From the NCBI RefSeq assembly GCF_900101825.1, contig NZ_FNAG01000001.1, forward strand, positions 744,001-808,000: a DNA stretch of 64,000 nucleotides, in the 5' to 3' direction. The position numbers and the translations under genes are program-made. The notes beneath the pieces are model-generated. The model saw only the letters and a list, made by a program, of their open reading frames with translations, was not told the origin of the DNA and ran no database searches. This stretch comes from Aquimonas voraii. GTDB taxonomy: Bacteria; Pseudomonadota; Gammaproteobacteria; Xanthomonadales; Xanthomonadaceae. Positions 55,342-64,000 of this stretch are shown piece after piece. Position 1 is the first letter of the stretch. Each line of letters begins with the position of its first letter.

Positions 55342-56393
55342 GGCGCGGACACCGGCAGCGCGTCACCTTCGTTCAGGCCCTGCTGGCCCTGGCTGACGAC
55401 GCGGGTGCCGGCCGGCACCTCAAGGCGGAACGGCCGACCTTCCTGGGCATCCGGGGCCGGCACGAAGCGGGCGGCCCCCGCCTGGTCGATGAAGGCACCG
55501 AGCCGTCCGCCGCGCTTGACCATCAGCTCGGCCGGCAGCAGCAGGGCGGCCGTCGTCCACTCGATCTGTCCGGTGCTGCCGGCAGGGGCGGCCTCGCCGG
55601 TGAAGGCGAAGCGCGCGAGCCGGGTGCGGGCACTGCGCTCCAGCAGGGGCGACAGCGCTTCCAGCCGCAGCGGATAGCGTCGGCCTGTCGACACGAAGGC
55701 GAAGTCGCGCCCTTCTTCGAGCCGGTTCGCGGCCTCGGGTGCAAGCTGGGCCTCGACCTCGGGTGCCGCGGTGGAGACCAGACGCAGCAGCGGCGTGCCC
55801 GGCGCTGCCAGCGCACCCACCTGGGCCTGGCGCTCCAGCACCACGCCGGCAAAGGGCGCGCGGACGCGGCATTTCTCCAGCTGTCTCGCCGCCGCATCGC
55901 GGGCGGCGCGCGCCAGATCGACATCGGCCTTTGCGGCATCGAGGCCCGTCTCCAGCGCCAGCAGTTCGTCCTCGCTGATGTGGCGCTCGGCCCGCAGGCT
56001 GCGCCCGCGCTCGGCGCGCTGGGTCGCCAGCGTCAGTCGCGCCTGCGCCGCCTTGAGCTGGGCTTCGGCCTGCTGCAGCCCCAGCCGCGCATCGCGCTCA
56101 TCGAGACTGATCAGCAGCGCGCCGGTTTCGACCTCGCGACCGGCCTCGACGTGCACCGTGGCCACGGCGGCCGCGACCTCGGCGGCGATCAGCGCATCGT
56201 TCGGCGCCAGCACGGTGGCGCTGGCGCTCTGGCGATCCGGCAGGGTAAGGGCTTCGATCGGCTGCAGTTCGATGCGGTTGGGGGCGGGGGTTGCCGAGGG
56301 CGCGGCATGGGGCTGCGCGTGGGCGGCGCGCAGGATCAGCAGGACACACAGCACGCAGGCGAGCGCGGCTGCGAATCGGAGTGGAATACGCAT
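55338..56393 (-). CDS. RND efflux periplasmic adaptor (membrane fusion protein)
   Basis: A 351-residue adaptor with a signal sequence (about 1-27), a lipoyl-like half, a helical hairpin (about 95-165) and a beta-barrel domain. It would join the RND pump to an outer-membrane channel. Signal sequence has no lipobox Cys at the right place. The first gene of a two-gene unit, overlapping the pump gene by four bases (ATGA). Confidence 0.88.
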   Translation of the reverse strand: MRIPLRFAAALACVLCVLLILRAAHAQPHAAPSATPAPNRIELQPIEALTLPDRQSASATVLAPNDALIAAEVAAAVATVHVEAGREVETGALLISLDERDARLGLQQAEAQLKAAQARLTLATQRAERGRSLRAERHISEDELLALETGLDAAKADVDLARAARDAAARQLEKCRVRAPFAGVVLERQAQVGALAAPGTPLLRLVSTAAPEVEAQLAPEAANRLEEGRDFAFVSTGRRYPLRLEALSPLLERSARTRLARFAFTGEAAPAGSTGQIEWTTAALLLPAELMVKRGGRLGAFIDQAGAARFVPAPDAQEGRPFRLEVPAGTRVVSQGQQGLNEGDALPVSAP

Positions 56394-56592
56394 GGGGACA
56401 TCCTGTCAGGAGAGGGCGCAGCTGCGGCGGCAAGGCGAGCGCGGACCTCGCATTTCAGCACAGCAGCCCGTTGCGGGCGCGGCGTCGACTGTCGCGGATT
56501 CGTAACCCGTGCGAGTCACGCGCCGCGCGGCCGTGCTCGCCCGCGGCGGTTGCAGTTGTGGGCTGGCCGGGATGTGGATGGGGCTCTGGGCT

Positions 56593-58029
56593 TCAGCCGT
56601 TCCAGTCCTTCAGCACGAGCAGCCGGGTTTCGCTCATGTCTTCGATGGCCCAACGCACGCCTTCGCGACCAAGGCCGCTGGCCTTGATGCCGCCGTAGGG
56701 CATGTTGTCCATGCGGAAGCTGGGCACGTCGCCGGCGATTACGCCGCCGGCCTCCAGCTGCTCCCAGGCGCGCAAGGCGCGCTGGATGTCGCGGGTGAAG
56801 ACCCCCGCCTGCAGGCCGTAGCGCGAGCTGTTGACGCGGGCGATGGCGGCGTCGAAGTCGCTGAAGGGCTCAAGGTAGGCCACCGGGCCGAAGGCTTCTT
56901 CGCGGGCCAGGCGGCAGTCGGCCGGCACGTTCTGCAGCAGGGTTGCCGCGTGCAGATTGCCGCGGCGCTCGCCGCCGGCGAGAACGCGCGCGCCGCCGGC
57001 CTTGGCTTCGCGGATCCACTCTTCAATGCGCTCGGCCGCAGCGTGATCGATCAGCGGGCCGATGAAGGTGTCTTCTTCGCGCGGATCGCCCATCTTCAGC
57101 CGCTCGACGCGGGTGATCAGCTTCTCGCGCAGGGCGGCATACAGGCTGTCGTGCACCAGGATGCGCTGCACGCTGATGCAGCTCTGGCCACTCTGGTAGT
57201 AGGCGCCGAAGACGAGGCGATCGACCACGTGCTCGAGCGCCACGCCGGGTTCGGCATCGACGATGCAGGCGGCATCGCCGCCGAGTTCCAGCGTGACCTT
57301 CTTGCGCCCGGCGCGCAGCTTGAAGTCCCAGCCGACCGCGCCGCCGGTGAACGACAGCAGCTTGAAGCGCTCGTCCTCGATCAACGGCGCGGCGTCGTCG
57401 TTGCTGCAGTTGAGGATCGAGAACGCACCCCGCGGCAGATCGGTCTCTGCGAGGATCTCGCCGATGATCAGCGCACCGATCGGCGTACGCGGCGCGGGCT
57501 TCAGCACGAAAGGGCAGCCGGCGGCGATGGCCGGCGCGACCTTGTGCGCTACCAGGTTGAGCGGAAAGTTGAAGGGCGTGATGAAGCTGCAGGGGCCGAT
57601 CGGGGCATGACGGGTGAAGCCGCGGTAGCCGTTGCCGCGCGCGGAGATCTCGAGGTTCAGCGTTTCGCCGCCGATGCGCACCGATTCCTCGGCGGCGATG
57701 CGGAAGGTGTCGATCAGGCGAGTGACTTCGCCGCGGGCGTCCTTGATCGGCTTGCCGGCCTCGATGCACAGGGCCAGCGCCAGTTCGTCGGCGCGCTCGC
57801 GGAAGCGGCGCACGCAGTGTTCCAGCGCGGCCTGCCGCTGCCAGGGTTTGAAGGCGGCCATGGCCGGCGCCGCCGCATGGGCCGCGGCGATGGCGCGCTC
57901 CACGTCCTGCGCCGAAGCCAGCGGAACCCGCGCGGCCACCTCGCCGCTGAACTTGTCGAGCACCTCCAGCTGCGCGTTCGGTGCTTCCGCACGACTGCCG
58001 ATGTAGTGCGGATAGTTCGGCTGCAGCAT
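56593..58029 (-). CDS. Aldehyde dehydrogenase
   Basis: A 478-residue NAD(P)-dependent aldehyde dehydrogenase. The catalytic C284 is in YQSGQSCISVQR and the general base E248 in TLELGG; the cofactor loop FTGG near 228 is present. The aldehyde is not known. Of two ATGs six bases apart, the one at 58029 has GGAGG at the proper spacing of six, while for 58035 the same GGAGG would touch the start codon, so 58029 is chosen. Diverges from the acyltransferase gene. Confidence 0.92.
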   Translation of the reverse strand: MLQPNYPHYIGSRAEAPNAQLEVLDKFSGEVAARVPLASAQDVERAIAAAHAAAPAMAAFKPWQRQAALEHCVRRFRERADELALALCIEAGKPIKDARGEVTRLIDTFRIAAEESVRIGGETLNLEISARGNGYRGFTRHAPIGPCSFITPFNFPLNLVAHKVAPAIAAGCPFVLKPAPRTPIGALIIGEILAETDLPRGAFSILNCSNDDAAPLIEDERFKLLSFTGGAVGWDFKLRAGRKKVTLELGGDAACIVDAEPGVALEHVVDRLVFGAYYQSGQSCISVQRILVHDSLYAALREKLITRVERLKMGDPREEDTFIGPLIDHAAAERIEEWIREAKAGGARVLAGGERRGNLHAATLLQNVPADCRLAREEAFGPVAYLEPFSDFDAAIARVNSSRYGLQAGVFTRDIQRALRAWEQLEAGGVIAGDVPSFRMDNMPYGGIKASGLGREGVRWAIEDMSETRLLVLKDWNG

Positions 58030-58400
58030 GGCCATCCTCCGTTCGCAAGAGGCCCGAGTGTAGGCCAGCGCACGGCACTGGCGCGAGGTGGTGCCTGCAG
58101 GCAGGACGTCTGCGCTGACTGGCATCGGCGCACCCCGCGTACGCAGAGTGAGCGCAGACCCCTGCTGACGGTTGCCTGCCAGCGACGGGTGCCTCGTGCG
58201 TCCAAACGGGGGGGGCTACCGGACACCGGCGCCGCAGCCGTGCACCGACAGGCGCGGGGCCGCCCCGCAGCCGCGATGCGCGCACAAGGACGGCCCTTCG
58301 GGTTCCGCTACCCTTCGGGGATGAACCGACTCCACACGCCTACCCGGGGGGCTGGTGCCGACCCGCTGCGGGGCGCAGCGATGCCCCGCGGACGATCGCG
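58030..58400. other. Divergent intergenic region, aldehyde dehydrogenase / acyltransferase
   Basis: A 371-base gap. It includes a run of eight G at 58208-58215 and two copies of CCCTTCGGG near 58290-58320. I could not identify a convincing promoter or gene in it. Confidence 0.4.
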
Positions 58401-59294
58401 ATGAAGCCCGCCCTGAAAGTGCGCCTGCTGCGCTGGCTGGCAGCTGGCGTGGCGCGCAGGACACCGCTGCAGCGCCTTGCCATGGCGCGCCGGTTGGCGC
58501 CGCTGGCGACCCTGCTCGCGTCCAAGCGCTGCGGCATCGCCCGCCGCAATCTCGGCCTGTGCTTCCCCGAGCTTCCAGAACGGGAGCGGGAGGCATTGCT
58601 GCGGGACAACCTGGCCGCCAACCTCAAGGGCCTGCTCGACGCCTGCGTGGCCTGGTATGCCGACGAGCTGCGCCTGGCCGAGAACTACGAGTTGGAGGGG
58701 CTGGAGCATCTGCGCCAGGCGCTGGCACAGGAGCGCGGGGTGGTGATCCTCGGCGCGCACTTCCACGGCAGCGAACTGCACATGCGCGCGATCCGCGAAC
58801 TTGCGGGCGTGCCGGTGCGGCCGATCGTGCGCGCGTTCCGTGCGGCAGCCGTGGACGCCGAGATCAATGCTCGGCGGGGCCAGCACCTCGGCGGCGTGCT
58901 CGCGCGCAGCGACCTGCATGGCTTCTGCGCCGCCGTGCGTCGCGGTGAGGCGGTGGTCTACACGCCGGATGTCAATGTGCGCACCCGCAACACCTTCGCC
59001 CCGTTCTTTGGCGTAGCGGCCTCCACGCTGGATTCGATGCCGGCGCTGCTGCGCCGCGCCGGTGGCGTCATTGTCCCGACCTGGGCGCGGCCGTTGGCCG
59101 ACGGGCGCTACGCGCTCCGCTTCGAGCCTCCGCTGTTGGACTTTCCCGGTCGCGACGGCTTGCGGGCGGCCCAGCGCTACACGGCCTGGGTCGAAGCCCG
59201 CGTGCGCACGGCGCCCGAAGCCTACGACTGGGGCGTCAAGCGCTTCAAGACGCGGCCGCCGGGCGAGGCCGACCTGTACGCGCCCCGCTCCTGA
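58401..59294 (+). CDS. Lysophospholipid/lipid A acyltransferase, LpxL/HtrB family
   Basis: A 297-residue inner-membrane acyltransferase of the lipid A late acyltransferase family. The H-x4-E catalytic motif is H120-FHGS-E125. It lacks the longer N-terminal hydrophobic region of some relatives but begins with a short helix. It could add a secondary acyl chain to lipid A or act on other glycolipids. Converges on the N-acyltransferase gene with 18 bases between stops. Confidence 0.82.
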   Translation: MKPALKVRLLRWLAAGVARRTPLQRLAMARRLAPLATLLASKRCGIARRNLGLCFPELPEREREALLRDNLAANLKGLLDACVAWYADELRLAENYELEGLEHLRQALAQERGVVILGAHFHGSELHMRAIRELAGVPVRPIVRAFRAAAVDAEINARRGQHLGGVLARSDLHGFCAAVRRGEAVVYTPDVNVRTRNTFAPFFGVAASTLDSMPALLRRAGGVIVPTWARPLADGRYALRFEPPLLDFPGRDGLRAAQRYTAWVEARVRTAPEAYDWGVKRFKTRPPGEADLYAPRS

Positions 59295-59312
59295 GCACGG
59301 CAACAGCTGGCC

Positions 59313-61853
59313 TCACAGCACGCGCAGCAGCAGCCAGAGCGGGACGCCGAGGTAATGGATCGCCCGCAGGCTCCACTCGATCCCGCGACGCAGCGCTGGC
59401 GCTGCGCTGTCCCTGCCCGATCCGCGGCCGGGCGAGGCAGGCGTGCCCGCCGCAGGGCCGGCAACGAGGCCCTGCAGCAGCAGCGAGGCCAGCGCCACCG
59501 CTTCGGCCAGCAGGCGCAAGGCTGCCGCGAACAGGCAGAGGCCCAGCACCCATGAAGCCCACCACAGCAGCAGCGCCTTGAACCAGGCGCCGAAGCCGAA
59601 GGTGAGCCACTCGCCGAAGGGGCCGCCGAAGGCGATCACCTGGTGCAGGTGGAAAGCCACCAGCGCGGGCAGCAGCGGGAACAGGCCGAGCTTGAGCCAG
59701 GCCGCGTCGAGCCAGCGGTGGCGGCCGCGCTGGCGCTGCTCGGCCCAGGCCTGCAGCAGGCTCGGGGGACCACTCTGCTGTGGCAGCGGCGCGCCCTCGC
59801 GGGCGAGCGCGGCGATGAAACCCGAGGGCGAGGGCAGGGCGAGATGGAGACTCTCGCCCGCGTGCGTGCGCAGCCTGAGGCCGGGGCCGGGCATCGGCAG
59901 GCGCCAAGTCTGGGCTGCGGCAAGTGCAGCCAGCGGCAGCTCGATGTGGCGCGTACCTGCATCGATGCTGAGCCGCCCCTCATGCAGGAAGGCGCGGCCG
60001 GAAAAGGCACGCTGCAGCGCCCCAAGTGCGAAGGCGGGCGCTGCGACCGTGAATGCGAAATGCAGCAGCGGCCTCAGCGATGCCACCTGCAGATCGTCGA
60101 TCGCCAGCATCCTGAAGGCCATCCAGGCGAGCCCGAGCGCGAGCAGGCACTGAGCCTGCCACATCAAGGCGCGGGCAAAGCGGCCCAGCACGAGTACGGG
60201 CAGGCCATGAGTGGCGAGCTGCTGTTCGATCGAGGCATCGGCCGCGCGCGGACAGCGCGCCGCCAGCGTGTGCCACAGCGCATGTCCGGCAAGCAGGGCG
60301 AGGAACAGCAGGCCCGCAGGTCCCACCCAGTCGCCGAGGCGCAGCATCAGGGTCGGCGGCGGATCGTGGGCCGCGAGCTCGCCGACCAGCACCGCGGCCT
60401 CGCCCATCGCGGTGCGCGCCACGATCTCGCCGCGTGCATCGATCACCGCGCTGATGCCGTTGGTGGTGACGCGCAGCTGTGGCAGCCGGGTCTCGATGCT
60501 GCGGAAGCTGGCGACCGCGAGGTGCAGCGCGGCGCCCTGCGGCCACTGGGTGAACCAGGCGTCGTTCGACAGGCCGACGATGGCCTGCGCGCCCAGGCGT
60601 GCGCCATCGATGCCGAGCTGTGGATGCACCGCATCCAGGCAGATCAGCGGCAGCACGTTGACCTCGCGGCCGTCGGAGGTGCGCAGCGGCATCACGCGCG
60701 GGCCGTGGCCTGCCTGCCAGGTGCCGGCCCAGGGCAGGGCGCGACGCAGGGCCTCGCCGTCGAGCCAGCCCGGCACGTGTTCGGTGAGCGGGAAGGGATG
60801 CGTCTTGCGGTAGTAGCCCAGCAGGCCGCGTTCGGGGTCGAGGAAGGCGGCGGCGTTGTACTCGCCGGCGCCGTCGATGTCGTAGGTGCCGAAGACCAGC
60901 GGCACGCCTCGGCTGCGCGCATAGGCCTCGATCTCGCGATCCAGTTCGGCGCCGTCGGCGCTGCGCGGATGCCCGAAGGGCGTGGGATAAACGGTCTCCG
61001 ACCACAGCAGGGCATCCGCACGCTGTTCGGCGATGGCCCGGTCCGACAGCGCGTAGTGGGTGTCGAGCACCCTGCGCACCACCGCATAGGCGCCAATCTC
61101 GCGGCGCAGCTCCTCATAGCGGGTGAGGTTCGACTGCACCATCGCCACCCGCAGACGAGCGGCTTCGGCCGGCGGATCGAGCGCAAGGTCGTGGCTGCGC
61201 CAGAGGCCGTACAGCGCGAGAGCAAGGGGCAGCGCGAGGGCCAGGATCAGCGGCTTGCGCCACGCGCGCGCCGGCCCTGTGTCGCGCGTGCGGCGCAGCG
61301 CCTCGAAGGCGGCCGCATTGACCAGCAGCAGCACGAAGCTGAGCCCGGCGGCACCCCAGAGATCGGCCGACTGGCGCAACAGCGACGAGGGCTGCAGGCC
61401 ATGGCCAAGGGTGTCGCCCAGCAGCTTCGGCAGCAGTGCTTCGCTGGCGACCCAGGCGGAGGCCGCCGCAAGGGCTGTCACCACCGGACCGTGACGGCGG
61501 GCGGCAAGACTCCCCACCAGCGCATAGGCGATGCACTGCGGCTGCAGCAGCGGCGCGGCCAGCGCCAGTGCCGCCAGCGCCACCGGCAGCGGCCATCCGG
61601 TGTAGCTGGCGACAGCGGGCGCGAACCAGTACAGCGCCGCCAGCACGTAGCCGACCGACAACGCCGCGCCCAGCAGCAGTGCCTGCGCGTGGTTCCGCAC
61701 GCGTTGCAGGGCCCACAGCCAGGGCACCAGCAGCACGAAGCCCAAAGGCCATGCGAGGCCGCCGCGGGCGTAGAGGCCGAGCAGCAGCGCGCTGAGTGCG
61801 ATCGCCGCCAGCGCCGAAAGGGCGCCTCCAAGGCGGGTCGTGGTCGTCTTCAT
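59313..61853 (-). CDS. lnt: Apolipoprotein N-acyltransferase with extra C-terminal membrane domain
   Basis: An 846-residue protein whose first 525 residues are Lnt: six to seven transmembrane helices (about 10-220) and a periplasmic nitrilase domain with the catalytic triad E286 (LLWSE), K350 (YYRK) and C405 (LPLIC), E358 (TEHVP) and SNDAWF at 429-434. Lnt moves an acyl chain from a phospholipid to the lipoprotein amino terminus. After about residue 530 come 320 further residues not part of Lnt: two hydrophobic hairpins around 550-615 and 715-800 flanking a beta segment (617-680) like a bacterial PH fold. I see no frameshift and codon use is continuous. No corC/ybeX is adjacent. Confidence 0.85.
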   Translation of the reverse strand: MKTTTTRLGGALSALAAIALSALLLGLYARGGLAWPLGFVLLVPWLWALQRVRNHAQALLLGAALSVGYVLAALYWFAPAVASYTGWPLPVALAALALAAPLLQPQCIAYALVGSLAARRHGPVVTALAAASAWVASEALLPKLLGDTLGHGLQPSSLLRQSADLWGAAGLSFVLLLVNAAAFEALRRTRDTGPARAWRKPLILALALPLALALYGLWRSHDLALDPPAEAARLRVAMVQSNLTRYEELRREIGAYAVVRRVLDTHYALSDRAIAEQRADALLWSETVYPTPFGHPRSADGAELDREIEAYARSRGVPLVFGTYDIDGAGEYNAAAFLDPERGLLGYYRKTHPFPLTEHVPGWLDGEALRRALPWAGTWQAGHGPRVMPLRTSDGREVNVLPLICLDAVHPQLGIDGARLGAQAIVGLSNDAWFTQWPQGAALHLAVASFRSIETRLPQLRVTTNGISAVIDARGEIVARTAMGEAAVLVGELAAHDPPPTLMLRLGDWVGPAGLLFLALLAGHALWHTLAARCPRAADASIEQQLATHGLPVLVLGRFARALMWQAQCLLALGLAWMAFRMLAIDDLQVASLRPLLHFAFTVAAPAFALGALQRAFSGRAFLHEGRLSIDAGTRHIELPLAALAAAQTWRLPMPGPGLRLRTHAGESLHLALPSPSGFIAALAREGAPLPQQSGPPSLLQAWAEQRQRGRHRWLDAAWLKLGLFPLLPALVAFHLHQVIAFGGPFGEWLTFGFGAWFKALLLWWASWVLGLCLFAAALRLLAEAVALASLLLQGLVAGPAAGTPASPGRGSGRDSAAPALRRGIEWSLRAIHYLGVPLWLLLRVL

Positions 61854-61985
61854 CGAGTGTCTGTCACGGCAGCTGGTCTGCGCTGCCAAGGTTCTCGCCC
61901 GGCGTGGCAAGCGCGTGAGGAACGGGCTGCAGGAGACGGAGCAGGCGTTCGCCGCAGGCTGCGGCGCGCGGGACGGTCCACGCGT

Positions 61986-62708
61986 TCAACCCTGCGGCGG
62001 CTCGGGCAGGGGCAATGGCTCGATCGGCATGCCGGGCGGTGCCATTTCCGGCGGCACCAGACGATCGTCCGGCAGCGGTTGGCCGCTGCCATCGCGCCAG
62101 TCGTGGTCGGGCGAGAACATCAGCACCGGCGGCAGCATCTCGCCCTCGTCCGTGACCTGGTAGTGGCGCACATAGCCGGGCGGCAGCACGAAGTCGTCGG
62201 GCACGACGATGCCCGGCATCAGCGGCACCGTCCCCGGAGGATTGAAGGCGCCCAGGCCCTCGTGGATACCGGCCTCGTGCAGGGCGCGGATCACCTCGGC
62301 TCCGGTGGGCACGGGGTCGCCCGGGCGGTAGTGCGCGGCGAGGTCATTGGGGTCGAGGCTGGGCAAGTCGGTGTCGTCCACGACGGGCAGGGCGGGCGGT
62401 GCTGGTGCGCGTGGCGCCGGGGCGGGCATCGCGGCGCTTGGCTTGCCAGCGGGCTCCGCCTCTGCGGTCGCGCCGGCGGGCAAAGGTGCGCTCGCCGGTG
62501 CTGGCGCGGTGCTGCCGGTTGTCGTGCCACTCGACTCAGCGCCCGGCTTGAACAGCAGCCACAGCGGCCCGGCGAGGATCGCCGCAAGCGCCAGCAGCAG
62601 CCACGCGCCTCGCTGGTAGCGTCCGCGCCGAGCCTCGATGGCGGACACGCGCAGCCCGCCCTCGCGGGCGGACTGCGGTGTGCTCGAAGGCGGCTGCGGG
62701 GACTGCAT
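61986..62708 (-). CDS. Proline-rich single-pass membrane protein
   Basis: A 240-residue protein with one transmembrane segment (about 34-52) and a long periplasmic-side region rich in Pro and Ala. The N-terminal part precedes a SNARE-like or sensor-like linker; the C-terminal half (about 110-240) is acidic and Pro-rich with no family I recognise. It lies 26 bases after the SGNH hydrolase gene and 132 before lnt, so the three are probably one transcript. Confidence 0.6.
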   Translation of the reverse strand: MQSPQPPSSTPQSAREGGLRVSAIEARRGRYQRGAWLLLALAAILAGPLWLLFKPGAESSGTTTGSTAPAPASAPLPAGATAEAEPAGKPSAAMPAPAPRAPAPPALPVVDDTDLPSLDPNDLAAHYRPGDPVPTGAEVIRALHEAGIHEGLGAFNPPGTVPLMPGIVVPDDFVLPPGYVRHYQVTDEGEMLPPVLMFSPDHDWRDGSGQPLPDDRLVPPEMAPPGMPIEPLPLPEPPQG

Positions 62709-62734
62709 GGGCCTCGGGTTTCGCGATCGCAGGC

Positions 62735-63823
62735 TCAGGGTGCGACCGGGTTGTAGACCGACAGGCCCCAGCCCATGCGCTCATGACCCAGCTGGTTCCA
62801 GATCGGGCTGCGGCCGCTCGGGAAGCTGGTATAGCGCGCCGCGCCGCTGCCGGTGCTGCCGCCAAGCAGACCCGCTCTCACCGTGCCGCCGGTGAAGGTC
62901 GGATGCACATCGTCGGACTGGATGTAGTCATAGCTGGTGCTGGCCGAGACGAAGTGCGTGTTGGCATCGCGCAGGGTCGGACGCAATGCGCCCGTGATGC
63001 GGCCGACATAGCTGGCCTCGCTCTCGCCCGGCACGTAGCGCAACGCTTCCGAATCGACACGGCCGTCGCCATTGCTGTCGTAGTCCGCGCCCATGTACTG
63101 GGCGAAGCTGTCGTTGCACTGGAAGCCCTTCTGGCGCGCGTACTCGCACATCCAGTAGTTCATCGTCACCAGCGCTGGCAGGAAGCGATCGCGCAGGTTG
63201 ACGGTGGCGCCGGTGTTGGGGTCGCGGCAACTGCTCTGCACGTTGTCGGCGTTGAAGCCCGGGTAGTACAGGTTGCTGATGACCTTGAGCCGGGTGTTCG
63301 GATGTGCGTTGGCATTGATGTAGTCCATTGCCGCGGCCACGTAAGTCTTGCACTGGTTCACCGCATTGGTCAGCCCGCTGTAGTTGCAGGTGCCGGTCTG
63401 CGACTTGAAGGCCGAGCGTGCCTGCAGGCCGTCGTTGCCGCACATCTCGAAGGTCACCACCCGGGTCGAGGCCGCCTGCATGTAGCTGCGCTCGGCCACG
63501 ATCTTGTTCTGGTAGACGTCGGAGGCGATTGCCCCGGATTTGGCCCGACGGATGTTCTCGATGTCCGCGTTCCACTGTGCCGCCAGGTACTCGGACTGCA
63601 CGGTGGGCGCCGAGTAGCGCGCAGCGTTCGTCACCGAGCCGTTGTAGCCCGCATAGATCGAGTCGCCGTAGGCGACGACCCGGTACTTGGTGCTGGTGCC
63701 GGCGCGATCGACGGTCCAGCTGACGTTTTGGTTCAGGGTGCTTCCGAAGGCGCTGGCGCTGAGCGCCAGCAGCCCGAGCGCGGGCAGGCCGCTGCGGACA
63801 AGTCCGCGGAGTCGCGTGTGCAT
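62735..63823 (-). CDS. Secreted SGNH/GDSL hydrolase with calcium loop
   Basis: A 362-residue exported hydrolase. Signal peptide (to about residue 27). Block I GDS has S55; block III GND is at 129-131; block V D304-x-x-H307 (DDVHPT) completes the set, so a Ser-His-Asp ester hydrolase is expected. A loop DSNGDGRVD at 249-257 is of the dockerin/calcium-binding type. Cysteines suggest disulfides. ATG fixed by AGGGG six bases before it. Substrate may be a lipid, a polysaccharide ester or a carbohydrate acetate. Confidence 0.82.
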   Translation of the reverse strand: MHTRLRGLVRSGLPALGLLALSASAFGSTLNQNVSWTVDRAGTSTKYRVVAYGDSIYAGYNGSVTNAARYSAPTVQSEYLAAQWNADIENIRRAKSGAIASDVYQNKIVAERSYMQAASTRVVTFEMCGNDGLQARSAFKSQTGTCNYSGLTNAVNQCKTYVAAAMDYINANAHPNTRLKVISNLYYPGFNADNVQSSCRDPNTGATVNLRDRFLPALVTMNYWMCEYARQKGFQCNDSFAQYMGADYDSNGDGRVDSEALRYVPGESEASYVGRITGALRPTLRDANTHFVSASTSYDYIQSDDVHPTFTGGTVRAGLLGGSTGSGAARYTSFPSGRSPIWNQLGHERMGWGLSVYNPVAP

Positions 63824-64000
63824 GGTGTTCCCCTCGATGTGTGGTGTGCGACGCAGGGCTGTTCGCCCCGCTTGTGTTCACTCGACCAACGCGGCCCGGC
63901 GCCCATTGCAGGCGTTCCCCCCGAGGCCGCGCCGTACGCTAGCGTCGGGTTGCGAACAACGTCAATGAATAGACATGACGCGCTGCACGAGCCCTCGCCG

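Noticed and set aside
52237-55677. A 1146-codon open frame on the plus strand opposite the RND pump
   Set aside because: Composition is dominated by His, Gln, Arg and Asp as expected for an antisense frame, and the other strand encodes a well-recognised pump.
59643-62756. A 1037-codon open frame opposite the extended Lnt
   Set aside because: Same antisense effect; the Lnt catalytic triad proves the minus-strand reading.

Overview
The window is one continuous stretch of very GC-rich bacterial chromosome, densely packed with genes and without rRNA, tRNA, CRISPR array, transposase or phage genes that I can see. Gene content points to a gammaproteobacterium of the Lysobacterales (Xanthomonadales): a long NAD-dependent DNA ligase directly behind smc, the scpA-scpB-rluB cluster facing a YciI-BolA-peptidylprolyl isomerase-smc-ligA operon, DUF4845-rnc-era-recO, many secreted hydrolases, a TonB-dependent receptor, and dispersed GGGATT heptad and GGTGGGCC palindrome repeats. 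The lineage is an inference from gene order and repeat style, not from a marker gene comparison.

Layout. 1-2.3 kb: a MAPEG protein, a small Cys-rich protein and, convergent, a secreted amidohydrolase. 2.7-5.2 kb: glutaryl-CoA dehydrogenase overlapped by an exported barrel-like protein. 5.4-10.7 kb: the most unusual block, PspA/IM30 followed by a two-part AAA+ ATPase, a membrane-anchored coiled-coil protein and a membrane-anchored solute-binding/OmpA fusion, with an island of three different repeats inside it. 10.8-17.5 kb: a propeller-GGDEF diguanylate cyclase, a 2OG-Fe(II) oxygenase, a chemotaxis receptor and a small thioredoxin-like membrane protein. 17.8-32.6 kb: chromosome maintenance and RNA genes (rluB, scpB, scpA, a YciO/Sua5 protein; then YciI, BolA, PpiC lipoprotein, smc, ligA, a DUF4845 protein, rnc, era, recO). 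32.8-43.8 kb: REC-HPt protein, AsmA/YdbH-like protein, SDR, exported Mn-type SOD, TonB receptor, serine hydrolase, fadD and a lipoprotein. 43.9-50.7 kb: a DUF4785 protein with a lipase-like partner, serS, an ornithine cyclodeaminase family gene divergent from an Lrp/AsnC regulator, and an ArsM-like arsenite methyltransferase. 51-64 kb: a secreted hypothetical protein, an RND efflux pair, an aldehyde dehydrogenase, an LpxL-type acyltransferase and, convergent, an apolipoprotein N-acyltransferase with a large extra C-terminal membrane domain, preceded by a proline-rich membrane protein and a secreted SGNH hydrolase.

How the parts work together. Two chromosome-segregation operons (ScpA/ScpB and SMC) lie divergently either side of a recognisable sigma70-type promoter at 22.34 kb, so the whole condensin complex is encoded in one 10-kb interval. 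The envelope theme recurs: PspA with an AAA+ partner, an AsmA-like protein, lipid A and lipoprotein acyltransferases, the RND pump and the exported hydrolases. The PspA block resembles, in logic, an ESCRT-III protein paired with a remodelling ATPase and anchored to peptidoglycan; this is my leading candidate for an under-described system.
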